This document shows positions 43,987 through 52,146 of a stretch of DNA of 64,000 nt, piece after piece. Below the pieces are notes generated by a model. The model worked only from the letters and a program-made list of their open reading frames with translations. It was not told the origin of the DNA and did no database searches. The DNA lies in the NCBI RefSeq assembly GCF_000220705.2, contig NZ_CP023202.1, positions 6,168,501-6,232,500 on the forward strand, read 5' to 3'. Within the stretch, counting starts at the first letter, position 1. Each line of letters opens with the position of its first letter. Made by a program: the position numbers and the translations under genes. Origin of the DNA: Streptomyces xinghaiensis S187. Its GTDB lineage: Bacteria > Actinomycetota > Actinomycetes > Streptomycetales > Streptomycetaceae.

Positions 43987-45467
43987 GCAGTGTCGGTGAA
44001 CTGGCGGAAACGCTCCGCTCCGAGGTCAGGCGCTACTCTCCGGGAGAGAAACTGCCGTCGAGCCGGGCCCTCGTGGAGCGGTACCGGGTGAGTCCGGTGA
44101 CCGTCTCGCGGGCCCTCTCCGCGCTCGTCGCCGAAGGGCTGGTCGTCACCCGTCCCGGCGCGGGTGCCTTCCGGGCCCGGCCGGCCGCGGCCGCGTCGCG
44201 TCCCGCCGACACCTCCTGGCAGGAGGTGGCCCTGAGCGCCGAACCGGCCGGCAGCGCCCCCGGGGAGCCGCTGCCCCGGGCGGTGGACGCCTCCGGGCTG
44301 CTGGCCACCCTGGCCGCTCCTCCGTCCGGCGTCATCGAGTTCAACGGCGGCTATCCGCACCCCTCGCTCCAGCCCGAACGCGCGCTCGCCGCCGCCGTCT
44401 CCCGCGCCGGCCGGCGCCCCGGCGCCTGGGGGCGGCCGCCGATGGAGGGCCTGCCCGAGCTGCGCGAGTGGTTCGCCCGGGAGATCGGCGGGCCCGGCGG
44501 TGCGCTCACGCCGTCCGACGTGCTGATCGCGGCGGGCGGGCAGAGCGCGCTCACCACCGCGCTCCGGGCGCTCGCGCCGCCCGGTGCCGCGGTCCTGGTG
44601 GAGTCGCCCACGTACCCGGGGCTCCTGGCGGTCGCCCGGGCCGCCGGGCTGCGGCCCGTCCCGGTGCCGGTCGACACCGGGGGCGTCCGGACGGGGCTGC
44701 TCGCCGACGCCTTCCGGGCCACCGGCGCCCGGGTCTTCGTCTGCCAGCCGCTCTTCCAGAACCCGACCGGCGCGGTGCTCGCCCCCGACCGCCGGGCCGG
44801 TGTGCTGCGGGCGGCGCGGGAGGCCGGTGCGTTCGTCGTCGAGGACGACTACGCCCGCGGTCTCGCCCACGAGGACGCCGGGCCGCTGCCACCGCCGCTG
44901 GCCGCCGACGACCCGGACGGTGTCGTCGTCCACATCCGCTCCCTCACCAAGATCACCTCGCCGAGCCTGCGGGTCGCCGCCCTCGCGGCCCGGGGGCCGG
45001 TGATGCGGCGGCTGCGCGCCATCCAGGTCGTCGACAGCTTCTTCGTGCCGCGCCCGCTCCAGGAGACGGCGCTGGAACTCGTCGGCTCGCCCGCCTGGCG
45101 CCGTCATCTCCGCGGCGTCGGGGCCGCGCTCCGGGGCCGGCGGGAGGCGCTGGCCACCGCGCTGGCGCGGGAACTCCCGGAGGCCCGGCCGGTGCTGCTG
45201 CCCTCGGGCGGCGGCCATCTGTGGCTGCGGCTGGAGCAGGGGCTGGACGACGAGACGGTGGCCGCGGAGGCCTTCCGGGCCGGTGTCGCCGTGGCCCCGG
45301 GGCGGCCCTACTTCGCGGCCGAGCCGCCCGCCGCGCACCTCCGGGTCGCGTACGCCGCGGTGGCGGGCACCGGGGAGATCGCCGAGGGGGCCCGGCGGCT
45401 GCGGACGGCCTTCGACAGCGCGCGGGCGGCGGGCGGCGTCGATGCCGCGGCCGCGTTCTCCGGCTGA
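43974..45467 (+). CDS. MocR-type (GntR-aminotransferase) transcriptional regulator
   Basis: 497 codons from ATG 43974. The N-terminal GntR winged helix (VGELAETLRSEVRRYSPGEKLPSSRALVERYRVSPVTVSRALSALVAEGLVVTRPGAGAF) is joined to a fold-type I aminotransferase domain. That domain has the PLP lysine in HIRSLTKITSPSLRVA, together with EFNGGYPHPSLQP, LIAAGGQSALTTALRAL, VESPTYPGL, CQPLFQNPTGAVL and VVEDDYARGL. MocR proteins bind PLP and usually control a neighbouring gene of amino acid or vitamin B6 metabolism. Here the divergent DMT transporter is the obvious target. The start codon overlaps the transporter start and has no Shine-Dalgarno. The TGA stop lies inside a 16-bp terminator stem. Confidence 0.92.
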   Translation: MHERSSVGELAETLRSEVRRYSPGEKLPSSRALVERYRVSPVTVSRALSALVAEGLVVTRPGAGAFRARPAAAASRPADTSWQEVALSAEPAGSAPGEPLPRAVDASGLLATLAAPPSGVIEFNGGYPHPSLQPERALAAAVSRAGRRPGAWGRPPMEGLPELREWFAREIGGPGGALTPSDVLIAAGGQSALTTALRALAPPGAAVLVESPTYPGLLAVARAAGLRPVPVPVDTGGVRTGLLADAFRATGARVFVCQPLFQNPTGAVLAPDRRAGVLRAAREAGAFVVEDDYARGLAHEDAGPLPPPLAADDPDGVVVHIRSLTKITSPSLRVAALAARGPVMRRLRAIQVVDSFFVPRPLQETALELVGSPAWRRHLRGVGAALRGRREALATALARELPEARPVLLPSGGGHLWLRLEQGLDDETVAAEAFRAGVAVAPGRPYFAAEPPAAHLRVAYAAVAGTGEIAEGARRLRTAFDSARAAGGVDAAAAFSG

Positions 45468-45503
45468 TGGCCCACCGGCGGCCGGTCGCCGGTGGGCCAT
45501 CAG
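45464..45503 (+). terminator. Terminator of the MocR gene, stop codon inside the stem
   Basis: Perfect 16-bp stem (45464-45479 with 45488-45503), 8-nt loop. The MocR TGA (45465-45467) is part of the left arm. No T-tract. Confidence 0.85.
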
Positions 45504-45724
45504 CCCGCCGTCCCGCTGAGCAGGCGCCCCGTCCCGCGAGCGAGCCCGGCCCGGCACTCCGCCCGGGTGCGTTCCGGCGGCCGCCCGTGGCGCCGGAGCG
45601 GCGGGTGCCGGAGGGCCGTCGGCGACCCGCCGCGAAAACCGGGGACATCCTTGATGCGATTCCGGCCATTGTGGCGGACCATGGACCGTGGGACCGGGGT
45701 GCGACGGAAGGCAAGGGGGCGCGT

Positions 45725-48034
45725 GTGACCGTGGAGCCGGAACTGGTGCCCTCGCCGGTCGATCCCTCCTGGGCCGGTGTGGTGATCGGCCTGCTGAGCC
45801 GCACCAGCGCGTCCGGCCTGCTCACCCTGGCCAAGGAGGCCGCCCTCGCGGCCGTCGGCTCGCGGGCCGGCGCCGTCTACATCCGGCAGGACGACGGCCG
45901 GCTGCGGCTGGCCACCACCACCGGCTACGGCGAGTACATCGTGGAGCGCTACGGCTCCGTGGACGCCGACGCCGATCTGCCCGTCGCGGAGGCCGCCCGG
46001 GAGCGCCGCCTGGTGTGGCGGCCCACCCGCGAGTACAGCGGGCTGGGCAGCGACGCCGCCCGCTTCCCGAGCCCCAGCGCCTACGCCTCGGTGCCGCTCA
46101 TGCTGGAGGACCGCTGCCTGGCCGTCCTCTCCCTCCAGTTGGACCGCCGCGAACCCCTCTCCGAGAGCGAGGACCGCACCCTCAGCCTGATCGCCGCGGT
46201 CGCCGCCCAGCGGCTGGAGTACCTCCTCTCCCGGGAGACCAAGGTGCTCACGGCGGGTGTCCCCCGCCTCGACCAGGCCGTGCGGCTGGTGGAGAGCCGC
46301 ACCCGGGCCGCGCGCCTCGAACTGGCCATGGCCAGCGCGGACATCGGCGCCTTCGACTGGGACTTCGCCTCCGGCCGGCTGGTCTGGGACGAGCGGACCT
46401 GCCGGCTGTTCGGCGTGGAGTCCGACACCTTCGACGAGCGGATCGACACCTTCTACGCCCACATCCACCCCGAGGACCGGGCCGCCGTCCACGCGGCGGC
46501 CCGCACCAGCATGCGGACCGGCTTCTACTCGGCCCTCTACCGGATCATCCGGCCGGACGGGGTGGTCCGCTGGATCGACGCCAAGGCGAGCGTCGTCAGG
46601 GACGCGGAGGGCAACCCGCAGGGCATGGTCGGGGTCGCCCAGGACCGTACCGAGGAGCGCGAGCACGAGGAACGCCGCCATGCCCGGCGGGAGTTCGTCC
46701 TCAATCTGACGGCGGCCTTCGGCGCGGCGCTCTCCACCCAGGACGTCGTGGACACCATGACCGGCACGGTGCTGCCCGCCCTCGACGCGAAGGCGCTGGC
46801 CATTCATCTCGTCCAGGACGGCGATGTGGTGCTGGCCGGTGCCGCGGGCTACCCCGAGGAGGTCCTGCGGCGGCTGGGGGAGAGCAGCATGGGACAGGCC
46901 GACAGCCCCATGTCCGCCGCCCTGCGCGCCGGCAGCCCGCTCTTCTTCGAGTCCCGGGAGGAGTTCCTGGCGGCCTTCCCGGACGAGAGCTTCCGCCCCG
47001 CGATCCGGCACCACGCCTGGGCGCTGCTGCCGCTCACCACCGCCGACGGCACGGTCGGCACCTGCATCCTCTCCTACGCCGACCCCCGGGTCTTCACGCC
47101 GGACGACCAGATCGTGACCACCGCCATCGCCGGCATCCTGGCGCAGTCCCTGGCCCGCGCCCGCCTCTTCGACCAGCGCCGGCAGGCGATGACGGAGCTC
47201 CAGCGGGTGATGCTGCCCCGCAGCCTCCCCCGGCTGCCGGGCGTGGAGGTCGCCGTCCGCTACCAGCCCGGCTCCGAAGGGCTGGACGTCGGCGGCGACT
47301 GGTACGACGTCGTCCGGCTCCCCGGCGGCAAGGTCGGGCTGATGATCGGCGACGTCCAGGGACACAGCGCGCAGGCCGCCGCCGTGATGGGCCAGCTCCG
47401 CACGGCGCTGCTCGCCTACGCCGACGACGGACACGGCCCGGCCGACCTGATGGCCTGCGGCAACCGCATGCTCTGCGGACTGGACACCGAGCTCTTCGCC
47501 ACCTGCTGCATCGTGGAGCTCGACCCGGCCACCGGCGCCCTGCGGATGGCACGCGCCGGGCACCCCTACCCCCTGCTGCTGGAGGCCGACGGCACCGTAC
47601 GGGAACTCGACGGCCCCGGCGGTCTGCCGCTGGCCTGCCAGCTCGACGACGAGTACCCGGTGGTGACCGCCGAGCTGCCGCGCGGCGCGACCCTGCTGCT
47701 CTACACCGACGGCCTCGTGGAGAGCCGGGAGCACAGCTACGACGAGGGGGTGGCCGAACTGGTGCGCTCCCTCTCCCTCTGGTCCGCCGGCGCCGGCCGG
47801 GAGAGCGACGGAGCCCCCGGGAGCGACCGGGGCCCGGACGGCGAGAGGGCCGGACCGCAGACCCGGGCCGCGCGGAACGGGGGCCCCGCACGCAACGGCC
47901 CCGCGCGGGGCGCTCCGTCCGGAGCCCGGGACCGGACGGACCTGGACGTGCTGGCCGACCGGATAGCGGCCCCGGCGGCGGGCCGCACGGCCCAGGACGA
48001 CATCGCCGTCCTCCTGGTCCGCCGCACGGACTGA
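45725..48034 (+). CDS. GAF-PAS-GAF-SpoIIE multi-sensor PP2C phosphatase
   Basis: 769 codons from GTG 45725 (AAGGGGG upstream). Domains in order: GAF 1 (about 25-165, ALAAVGSRAGAVYIRQDDGRLRLATTTGYGEYI), PAS with PAC (about 195-320, ADIGAFDWDFASGRLVWDERTCRLFGVESDTFDERID, YRIIRPDGVVRWIDAKASVVRD), GAF 2 (about 335-490, LPALDAKALAIHLVQDGDVVLAGAAGYPEEVL) and SpoIIE phosphatase (ELQRVMLPRSLPRLPGVEVAVRYQPG, VGGDWYDVV, LMIGDVQGHSAQAAAVM, LLLYTDGLVESRE, QDDIAVLLVRR). Between TDG and DD lies a disordered Gly/Arg/Ala insert of about 60 residues. All catalytic aspartates are present. It should integrate small-molecule or redox signals and dephosphorylate an anti-anti-sigma factor; no kinase/anti-sigma partner is adjacent. 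Confidence 0.92.
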   Translation: MTVEPELVPSPVDPSWAGVVIGLLSRTSASGLLTLAKEAALAAVGSRAGAVYIRQDDGRLRLATTTGYGEYIVERYGSVDADADLPVAEAARERRLVWRPTREYSGLGSDAARFPSPSAYASVPLMLEDRCLAVLSLQLDRREPLSESEDRTLSLIAAVAAQRLEYLLSRETKVLTAGVPRLDQAVRLVESRTRAARLELAMASADIGAFDWDFASGRLVWDERTCRLFGVESDTFDERIDTFYAHIHPEDRAAVHAAARTSMRTGFYSALYRIIRPDGVVRWIDAKASVVRDAEGNPQGMVGVAQDRTEEREHEERRHARREFVLNLTAAFGAALSTQDVVDTMTGTVLPALDAKALAIHLVQDGDVVLAGAAGYPEEVLRRLGESSMGQADSPMSAALRAGSPLFFESREEFLAAFPDESFRPAIRHHAWALLPLTTADGTVGTCILSYADPRVFTPDDQIVTTAIAGILAQSLARARLFDQRRQAMTELQRVMLPRSLPRLPGVEVAVRYQPGSEGLDVGGDWYDVVRLPGGKVGLMIGDVQGHSAQAAAVMGQLRTALLAYADDGHGPADLMACGNRMLCGLDTELFATCCIVELDPATGALRMARAGHPYPLLLEADGTVRELDGPGGLPLACQLDDEYPVVTAELPRGATLLLYTDGLVESREHSYDEGVAELVRSLSLWSAGAGRESDGAPGSDRGPDGERAGPQTRAARNGGPARNGPARGAPSGARDRTDLDVLADRIAAPAAGRTAQDDIAVLLVRRTD

Positions 48035-48247
48035 CCCGCGGCGCGGGCGGTGCGGCGCCGGCACGCCGGCGCGGGCGGGGCGGTGGCCCCGCGGGCACCG
48101 GACCCGCCGTGCGGCCCGCCGGGGCCGGTGCCTAGTCTCATCCGCACGCGGCACGTCTGCACGGCACCGCCTGCACACGCCGGCACGAAGACGGCGGCAC
48201 CCACGACCGGCACACGACGACACGACGACACGACGGAGAACAGCACT

Positions 48248-48913
48248 GTGCGCGACGCGGAAGGAAGACCCGGCCGGAAGCTGGCGATCGCCGCCCTGGC
48301 CCTGATCGTGGCCGGCCTCGGCACCCTGGTGGCGGGTGTGGCCTGGCTCCGCGCCGACTACATCACCACCACCATGCCCAGCGACCACATGGCCCCGACC
48401 CACCGGCGCGGCGATCTGATCGTGGCGGAGCGCACCGACGGCTCCGGGGTGCGCGCCGGCGACGTCGTCCTCTTCGAGGAGAAGCGGTGGTTCCCCGGCG
48501 GGCAGCTGACGATGCAGCGGGTCATCGCCACCGGCGGCGACCGGGTGTCCTGCTGCGAGGGGGACACGGTCTCGGTGAACGGCGAGCCGCTCGACGAGCC
48601 GTACGTCCTGGGCGACGACCCGGTCGGTGTGCCGGACCGGACCTACGACGTGAAGGTCCCCGAGGGCCGGCTGTTCGTCCTCGGCGACTACCGGGCCAAT
48701 TCGGCGGACTCCCGCTTCCACCTCTCCGAGCGGTCGGGCACGGTCGCGGCGGGCACGGTGCGCGGCCGGGTCCTCGACGACGGCCCGTCCGCGCTGCTGT
48801 GGCCGGCCGGCGTCGCGGTGCTCGGGGCGCTGATGACGTCCGCCGGTCTCGTCCTCGGGATGACCTCGTGGATCGTGCGGCGCCGCGCCAGGATGGTGCC
48901 GCCGCCCCGGTGA
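48248..48913 (+). CDS. S26 signal-peptidase-like protein without the catalytic Ser/Lys dyad
   Basis: 221 codons from GTG 48248 (GGAGAA upstream). Topology is that of actinobacterial signal peptidase I: N-terminal transmembrane helix (LAIAALALIVAGLGTLVAGVAWL), extracellular S26 domain and a C-terminal transmembrane helix (LLWPAGVAVLGALMTSAGLVLGMTSWIV). The box-B region reads TTTMPSDHMAPTHRRGDLIV, with His where the nucleophile Ser of SMxPT should be. Box D reads MQRVIATGGDRV, with Gln where the catalytic Lys of KRVIGxxGD should be. Box E, VLGDYRANSADSRF, is intact. The fold is thus kept but classical catalysis should be impossible. It may act as a non-catalytic binder or chaperone of exported proteins. 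It follows the multi-sensor phosphatase by 213 bases. Confidence 0.85.
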   Translation: MRDAEGRPGRKLAIAALALIVAGLGTLVAGVAWLRADYITTTMPSDHMAPTHRRGDLIVAERTDGSGVRAGDVVLFEEKRWFPGGQLTMQRVIATGGDRVSCCEGDTVSVNGEPLDEPYVLGDDPVGVPDRTYDVKVPEGRLFVLGDYRANSADSRFHLSERSGTVAAGTVRGRVLDDGPSALLWPAGVAVLGALMTSAGLVLGMTSWIVRRRARMVPPPR

Positions 48914-48949
48914 GCGCCCGATGCCCGGCCCGCGGGCGCCGGCGGCGGT

Positions 48950-50215
48950 TCAGCCTTCCGGCGCGGGGCCGGAGGGCGAGGGCGCGGCCCGCGCCAGGAG
49001 CAGTTCCCGCTCCCGGGCGTTGCGGGTGAGCGAGGCCGCGCGCCGGAACTCCGCGCGCGCCTCCTCGTCCCGGCCCACGCGGGCCAGCAGATCCCCGCGG
49101 ACGCTCGGCAGCAGGTGGTAGCCCCGGAGGACCGGTTCGGCCGCCAGGGCGTCGACGAGGCGCAGCCCGGCCTCCGGGCCCTCCGCCATCGAGACGGCGA
49201 CCGCCCGGTTCAGTTCGACCACCGGGGAGGGGGTCAGCTCCAGCAGCCGCCCGTACAGTGCGGCGATCGCCGCCCAGTCGGTGTCCTCGTAGCGGACCGC
49301 CCGCGCGTGGCAGGCGGCGATCGCGGCCTGGACGGAGTACGGGCCGCGGCCCGCCCGGAGCAGGGCCTCGGCGCCGCGGAGGATCAGCATCCGGTTCCAC
49401 CGCGAGCGGTCCTGGTCGGCGAGCAGCACCGGCTCGCCGCCGGGACCCGTACGGGCCGCGATGCGGGAGGCCTGGAACTCCAGCAGCGCCAGCAGGCCGT
49501 GCACCTCGGGTTCCCCGGGCATCAGGTTCGCCAGGACGCGGGCGAGGCGGAGCGCGTCCTCGCACAGCCCGGGACGGCACAGGTCGTCACCGGCCGTGGC
49601 CGCGTACCCCTCGTTGAAGACCAGGTAGATGACCTCCAGCACCGACGAGAGGCGGGCCTCCCGGTCGGCCCCGCCAGGGACTTCGAACGGGACGCCGGCC
49701 TTGGCGAGCGTGCGTTTGGCGCGGACCACGCGCTGGGCGACCGCCGGTTCGGAGACCAGGAAGGCGCGGGCGATCTCATCGGTGGTCAGGCCGCCCAGCA
49801 GGCGCAGCGTCAGGGCGGCCCGGGCCTCCCGGGACAGCACGGGATGGCAGGCGGTGAAGATCAGGCGCAGCAGGTCGTCGTCGATGTCGTCCGGGTCGCC
49901 GAGGTCCTCCGGGCCGGGCGGGGGCACGTCCTCCAGGGACCGCCCGACCTCGGCGAGCTTGCGCGCGTAGGTCTCCCGGCGGCGCACGAGGTCGATCGCG
50001 CGGTGCCGGGCGGTGGCCATGAGCCAGGCGCCCGGCTTCTCCGGGACGCCCGACTCCGGCCACTGCTCCAGCGCGGCGACCAGCGCGTCCTGCGCGAGTT
50101 CCTCGGCGATGCCCACGTCCCGCACGATGCGGGCGACACCGGCGGTGATCCGCGCGGACTCGATCCTGAACACCGCTTCGACCGTCTCGGCCGTGCTCCC
50201 TGCCGTCACAGCCAC
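48950..50215 (-). CDS. ECF42-group RNA polymerase sigma factor with C-terminal TPR-like extension
   Basis: 421 codons, about twice a normal ECF. Sigma region 2 is EAVFRIESARITAGVARIVRDVGIAEELAQDALVAALEQWPESG, with PGAWLMATARHRAIDLVRRRE. Region 4 is LTLRLLGGLTTDEIARAFLVSEPAVAQRVVRAKRTL. The C-terminal 230 residues (EGYAATAGDDLCRPGLCEDALRLARVLANLMPGEPEVHGLLALLEFQASR...) are helical and TPR-like, the hallmark of group ECF42, which has no anti-sigma factor and is controlled through this extension. It lies 57 bases behind the DGPF-domain gene, the conserved ECF42 partner, and both follow an ECF42-type promoter at 50679-50708. GTG start; no strong Shine-Dalgarno. Confidence 0.93.
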   Translation of the reverse strand: MAVTAGSTAETVEAVFRIESARITAGVARIVRDVGIAEELAQDALVAALEQWPESGVPEKPGAWLMATARHRAIDLVRRRETYARKLAEVGRSLEDVPPPGPEDLGDPDDIDDDLLRLIFTACHPVLSREARAALTLRLLGGLTTDEIARAFLVSEPAVAQRVVRAKRTLAKAGVPFEVPGGADREARLSSVLEVIYLVFNEGYAATAGDDLCRPGLCEDALRLARVLANLMPGEPEVHGLLALLEFQASRIAARTGPGGEPVLLADQDRSRWNRMLILRGAEALLRAGRGPYSVQAAIAACHARAVRYEDTDWAAIAALYGRLLELTPSPVVELNRAVAVSMAEGPEAGLRLVDALAAEPVLRGYHLLPSVRGDLLARVGRDEEARAEFRRAASLTRNARERELLLARAAPSPSGPAPEG

Positions 50216-50272
50216 CCATCAGAGCAGTCGCGGGGAGGCGGGAGCAAACGGGGCCGGATCACCGCCGGGCGG

Positions 50273-50629
50273 TCAGCCCTCGGCGATCTCGCGGACCTCG
50301 GCGGTGATGGTCCAGTACTCCTCGTGGGTCCGCAGGAACCGCTTGGTCCATTCCAGGGCCTCGGCCTTGTCCTTGGCCTGGATGATGGAGTAGCCGCCGA
50401 TGACCTCCTTGCTCTCGGTGAACGGCCCGTCGGTGCAGCTGATCTTCCCGCCGGCCCAGGTCACCCGGGTGCCCTCGGAGGTCGGGGTGAGCCCGGCCGT
50501 GTCGAGCATGACCCCGGCCTTGGTGATCTCCTCGAACAGGGCGCCCATGCGCTCCTGCAGCTCGGGGCTGGGGCCCTCGGCGGGGGCGTTCTTCTCGTCG
50601 ATGCGGATCAGTGTCAGGAAACGCGGCAC
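50273..50629 (-). CDS. DGPF-domain (YCII-related) protein, partner of ECF42
   Basis: 118 codons. MPRFLTLIRIDEKNAPAEGPSPELQERMGALFEEITKAGVMLDTAGLTP, then CTDGPFTESKEVIGGYSIIQAKDKAEALEWTKRFL. DGPF is the motif that names the family, a ferredoxin-like YCII fold. Genes of this type sit next to ECF42 sigma factors across actinobacteria and are their main known targets; their biochemical function is not known. First gene of the two-gene operon under the ECF42-type promoter; ATG or GTG start at 50629 with GAGAGGAG upstream. Confidence 0.92.
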   Translation of the reverse strand: MPRFLTLIRIDEKNAPAEGPSPELQERMGALFEEITKAGVMLDTAGLTPTSEGTRVTWAGGKISCTDGPFTESKEVIGGYSIIQAKDKAEALEWTKRFLRTHEEYWTITAEVREIAEG

Positions 50630-50678
50630 GGCGGCTGCTCCTCTCGGAAGGGCGGGGCCTCTCCCCGCCTCTCATCCT

Positions 50679-50708
50679 GACGTCGAACGGGAGACGGCCG
50701 GATCGACA
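50679..50708 (-). promoter_or_regulatory. ECF42-type promoter
   Basis: On the minus strand TGTCGA (50708-50703), 17 nt, CGACGTC (50685-50679). This matches the TGTCGA / CGA..TC promoter elements known for ECF42 sigma factors and stands about 50 bases upstream of the DGPF gene. It implies autoactivation of the DGPF-sigma operon. Confidence 0.8.
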
Positions 50709-50802
50709 CCTCGCCGGATCTTTTTTCGCGGAGATGTTCCGGTGGTCCGAAGGGGGCCGGCCCGGCGGCGGGACGGCGGCGGCGGGGGGCGTCCCGCCGG
50801 GG

Positions 50803-51600
50803 CTACGAGCGGCGGCGCGGCCGGCCGCGCTTGCCGCCCCTGGCCCCGCCGGAACCGCCCCGCGGGTTCTTCCCCGCCGTTTTCCCGGCCGTCTTTCCGG
50901 CCGGCTTGCGGGCCGTCTTCCCGGCCGCGGGTGCCCGCCGCGTCCCGCGCTGGTCGCCGGCGCGCTCGTCCTTCCGCTGTGCCGGTGCCGGGCGGCCCCG
51001 GGTGCTGTTGACGGTCCGGCCGCGGACGATCCCGATGAAGTGCTCCACGAGGTCCGTGGTGGCGTCCTCCCGCCACGACAGCGCGACGCGCGACTGGGGG
51101 GCGTCGGAGACCGGCCGGTAGGTGAGGTCCCTGCGGTGGTGGAGACGGGCCAGGGACTGCGGGACGACGAGGACGCCCACGCCCGCGGCCACCAGTTCGA
51201 CGGCGTCCGCCGTGGTGGCGGGGCGCTCCTTCGCGGGCCGGCCCGGGAGGGCCTCCCAGACGAGGGTGTCGTCGAGGGGAGACAGCACGATCTCGTCGGC
51301 GAGATCCCCGGCGGTCACCTCGTCGGCGGCCGTCACGACGTGGTCCCTCGGGACCACCACCACGGTCGTCTCGGTGTAGAGGGGGATCGCGCTGAGGTCC
51401 GTCCGGTCGGCCGGCAGCCGCAGGAAACCGGCGTCGGCGCCGCCGTCCCGCAGGACGCCGGCCGCTTCGGCGGCGGTCACGGGGAGCAGGCTCAGCGGGA
51501 CCGCGGGCAGCCGCTCCCGCCAGATGCGCACCCACTTGGCCGGTGTCACGCCCGGGACGTACGCGAGCCGGAACGCGGGGGAGTCCTCCGAGCCTGTCAC
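50803..51600 (-). CDS. LysR-type effector domain with C-terminal AT-hook-like tail, no N-terminal HTH
   Basis: 265 codons from GTG 51600. Residues 1-205 align with the periplasmic-binding-like effector domain of LysR regulators (FRLAYVPGVTPAKWVRIWRERLP, DAGFLRLPADRTDLSAIPLYTETTVVVVPRDH, ATTADAVELVAAGVGVLVVPQSLARLHHRRDLTYRPV, RVALSWRED). There is no room for the usual N-terminal winged helix. The last 55 residues are very basic and repetitive, with KTAGKTAGK histone-H1-like repeats, ending GKRGRPRRRS, which contains a GRP AT-hook core. DNA binding may have moved to this tail. TAGCCT (51613-51608 on the minus strand) ends seven bases before the start, so the mRNA is probably leaderless. It is divergent from DUF5997, with 60 bases between them. 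Confidence 0.85.
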   Translation of the reverse strand: MTGSEDSPAFRLAYVPGVTPAKWVRIWRERLPAVPLSLLPVTAAEAAGVLRDGGADAGFLRLPADRTDLSAIPLYTETTVVVVPRDHVVTAADEVTAGDLADEIVLSPLDDTLVWEALPGRPAKERPATTADAVELVAAGVGVLVVPQSLARLHHRRDLTYRPVSDAPQSRVALSWREDATTDLVEHFIGIVRGRTVNSTRGRPAPAQRKDERAGDQRGTRRAPAAGKTARKPAGKTAGKTAGKNPRGGSGGARGGKRGRPRRRS

Positions 51601-51647
51601 GCGGGCCAGGCTACCGGGTCGTGGTCGGGGGCACCGCCCGCGCTCGT

Positions 51648-51653
51648 TACCCT
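51648..51653 (+). promoter_or_regulatory. -10 box of DUF5997 gene, leaderless type
   Basis: TACCCT; its last base is seven bases from the ATG at 51661. With TAGCCT on the other strand (51613-51608) the two divergent promoters fit in a 60-base gap. Confidence 0.5.
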
Positions 51654-51660
51654 GGGCATC

Positions 51661-52074
51661 ATGACGTCGCACTCGAACACCCAGACCATGAAGCCCGCGA
51701 CCGCGGCGAAGAAGCTGGGTGTGTACCTCCAGGCCACCCCCGCCGAGTTCCAGGAGGGCGTCGTCACGCGCGGTGAACTGAACGCGCTGCAGGCCGACCC
51801 GCCGGAGTGGCTGCGGGACCTGCGGCGCGACGGCCCGCATCCCCGGCCGGTGGTCGCGGCGAAGCTGGGCGTGTCCATCTCGGGTCTCGCCCGCGGCGGC
51901 GTCACGGAAGCACTGACGACGGAACAGATCGACGCGCTGAAGCGGGACGAACCCGGGTGGCTGCGGCAGGAACGCGCCACGCAGGCCGAGGTGCGCAAGG
52001 AAGCGGCGCGCCTGAAGGACCTCAGGGAGAAGAACGCGGCGCGGGACGCCGAGCCGGGCCGCGCGCGTTCCTGA
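51661..52074 (+). CDS. DUF5997 protein
   Basis: 137 codons from ATG 51661. MKPATAAKKLGVYLQATPAEFQEGVVTRGELNALQADPPEWLRDLRRDGPHPRPVVAAKLGVSISGLARGG is followed by a second, similar helical unit (TEALTTEQIDALKRDEPGWLRQERAT) and a charged C-terminal helix. The repeated pattern KLGV - L/I...ALx.D.P.WL suggests two copies of a small helical, perhaps DNA-binding, motif. It is a conserved actinobacterial family without known function. Encoded divergently from the LysR-effector/AT-hook protein; the conserved pairing suggests they act together. ATG 51688 is a possible alternative start. Confidence 0.85.
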   Translation: MTSHSNTQTMKPATAAKKLGVYLQATPAEFQEGVVTRGELNALQADPPEWLRDLRRDGPHPRPVVAAKLGVSISGLARGGVTEALTTEQIDALKRDEPGWLRQERATQAEVRKEAARLKDLREKNAARDAEPGRARS

Positions 52075-52146
52075 CCCCGCCACCGGACACCGTCCGGCCC
52101 CCGGCCGGTCCGGCCCGGGCTTCGCGGTGCTTTCCGGTGGCCGCGG

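Noticed and set aside
45500..48721. 1073-codon minus-strand frame opposite the GAF/PAS/PP2C gene
   Set aside because: Antisense artefact of a GC-rich coding region.
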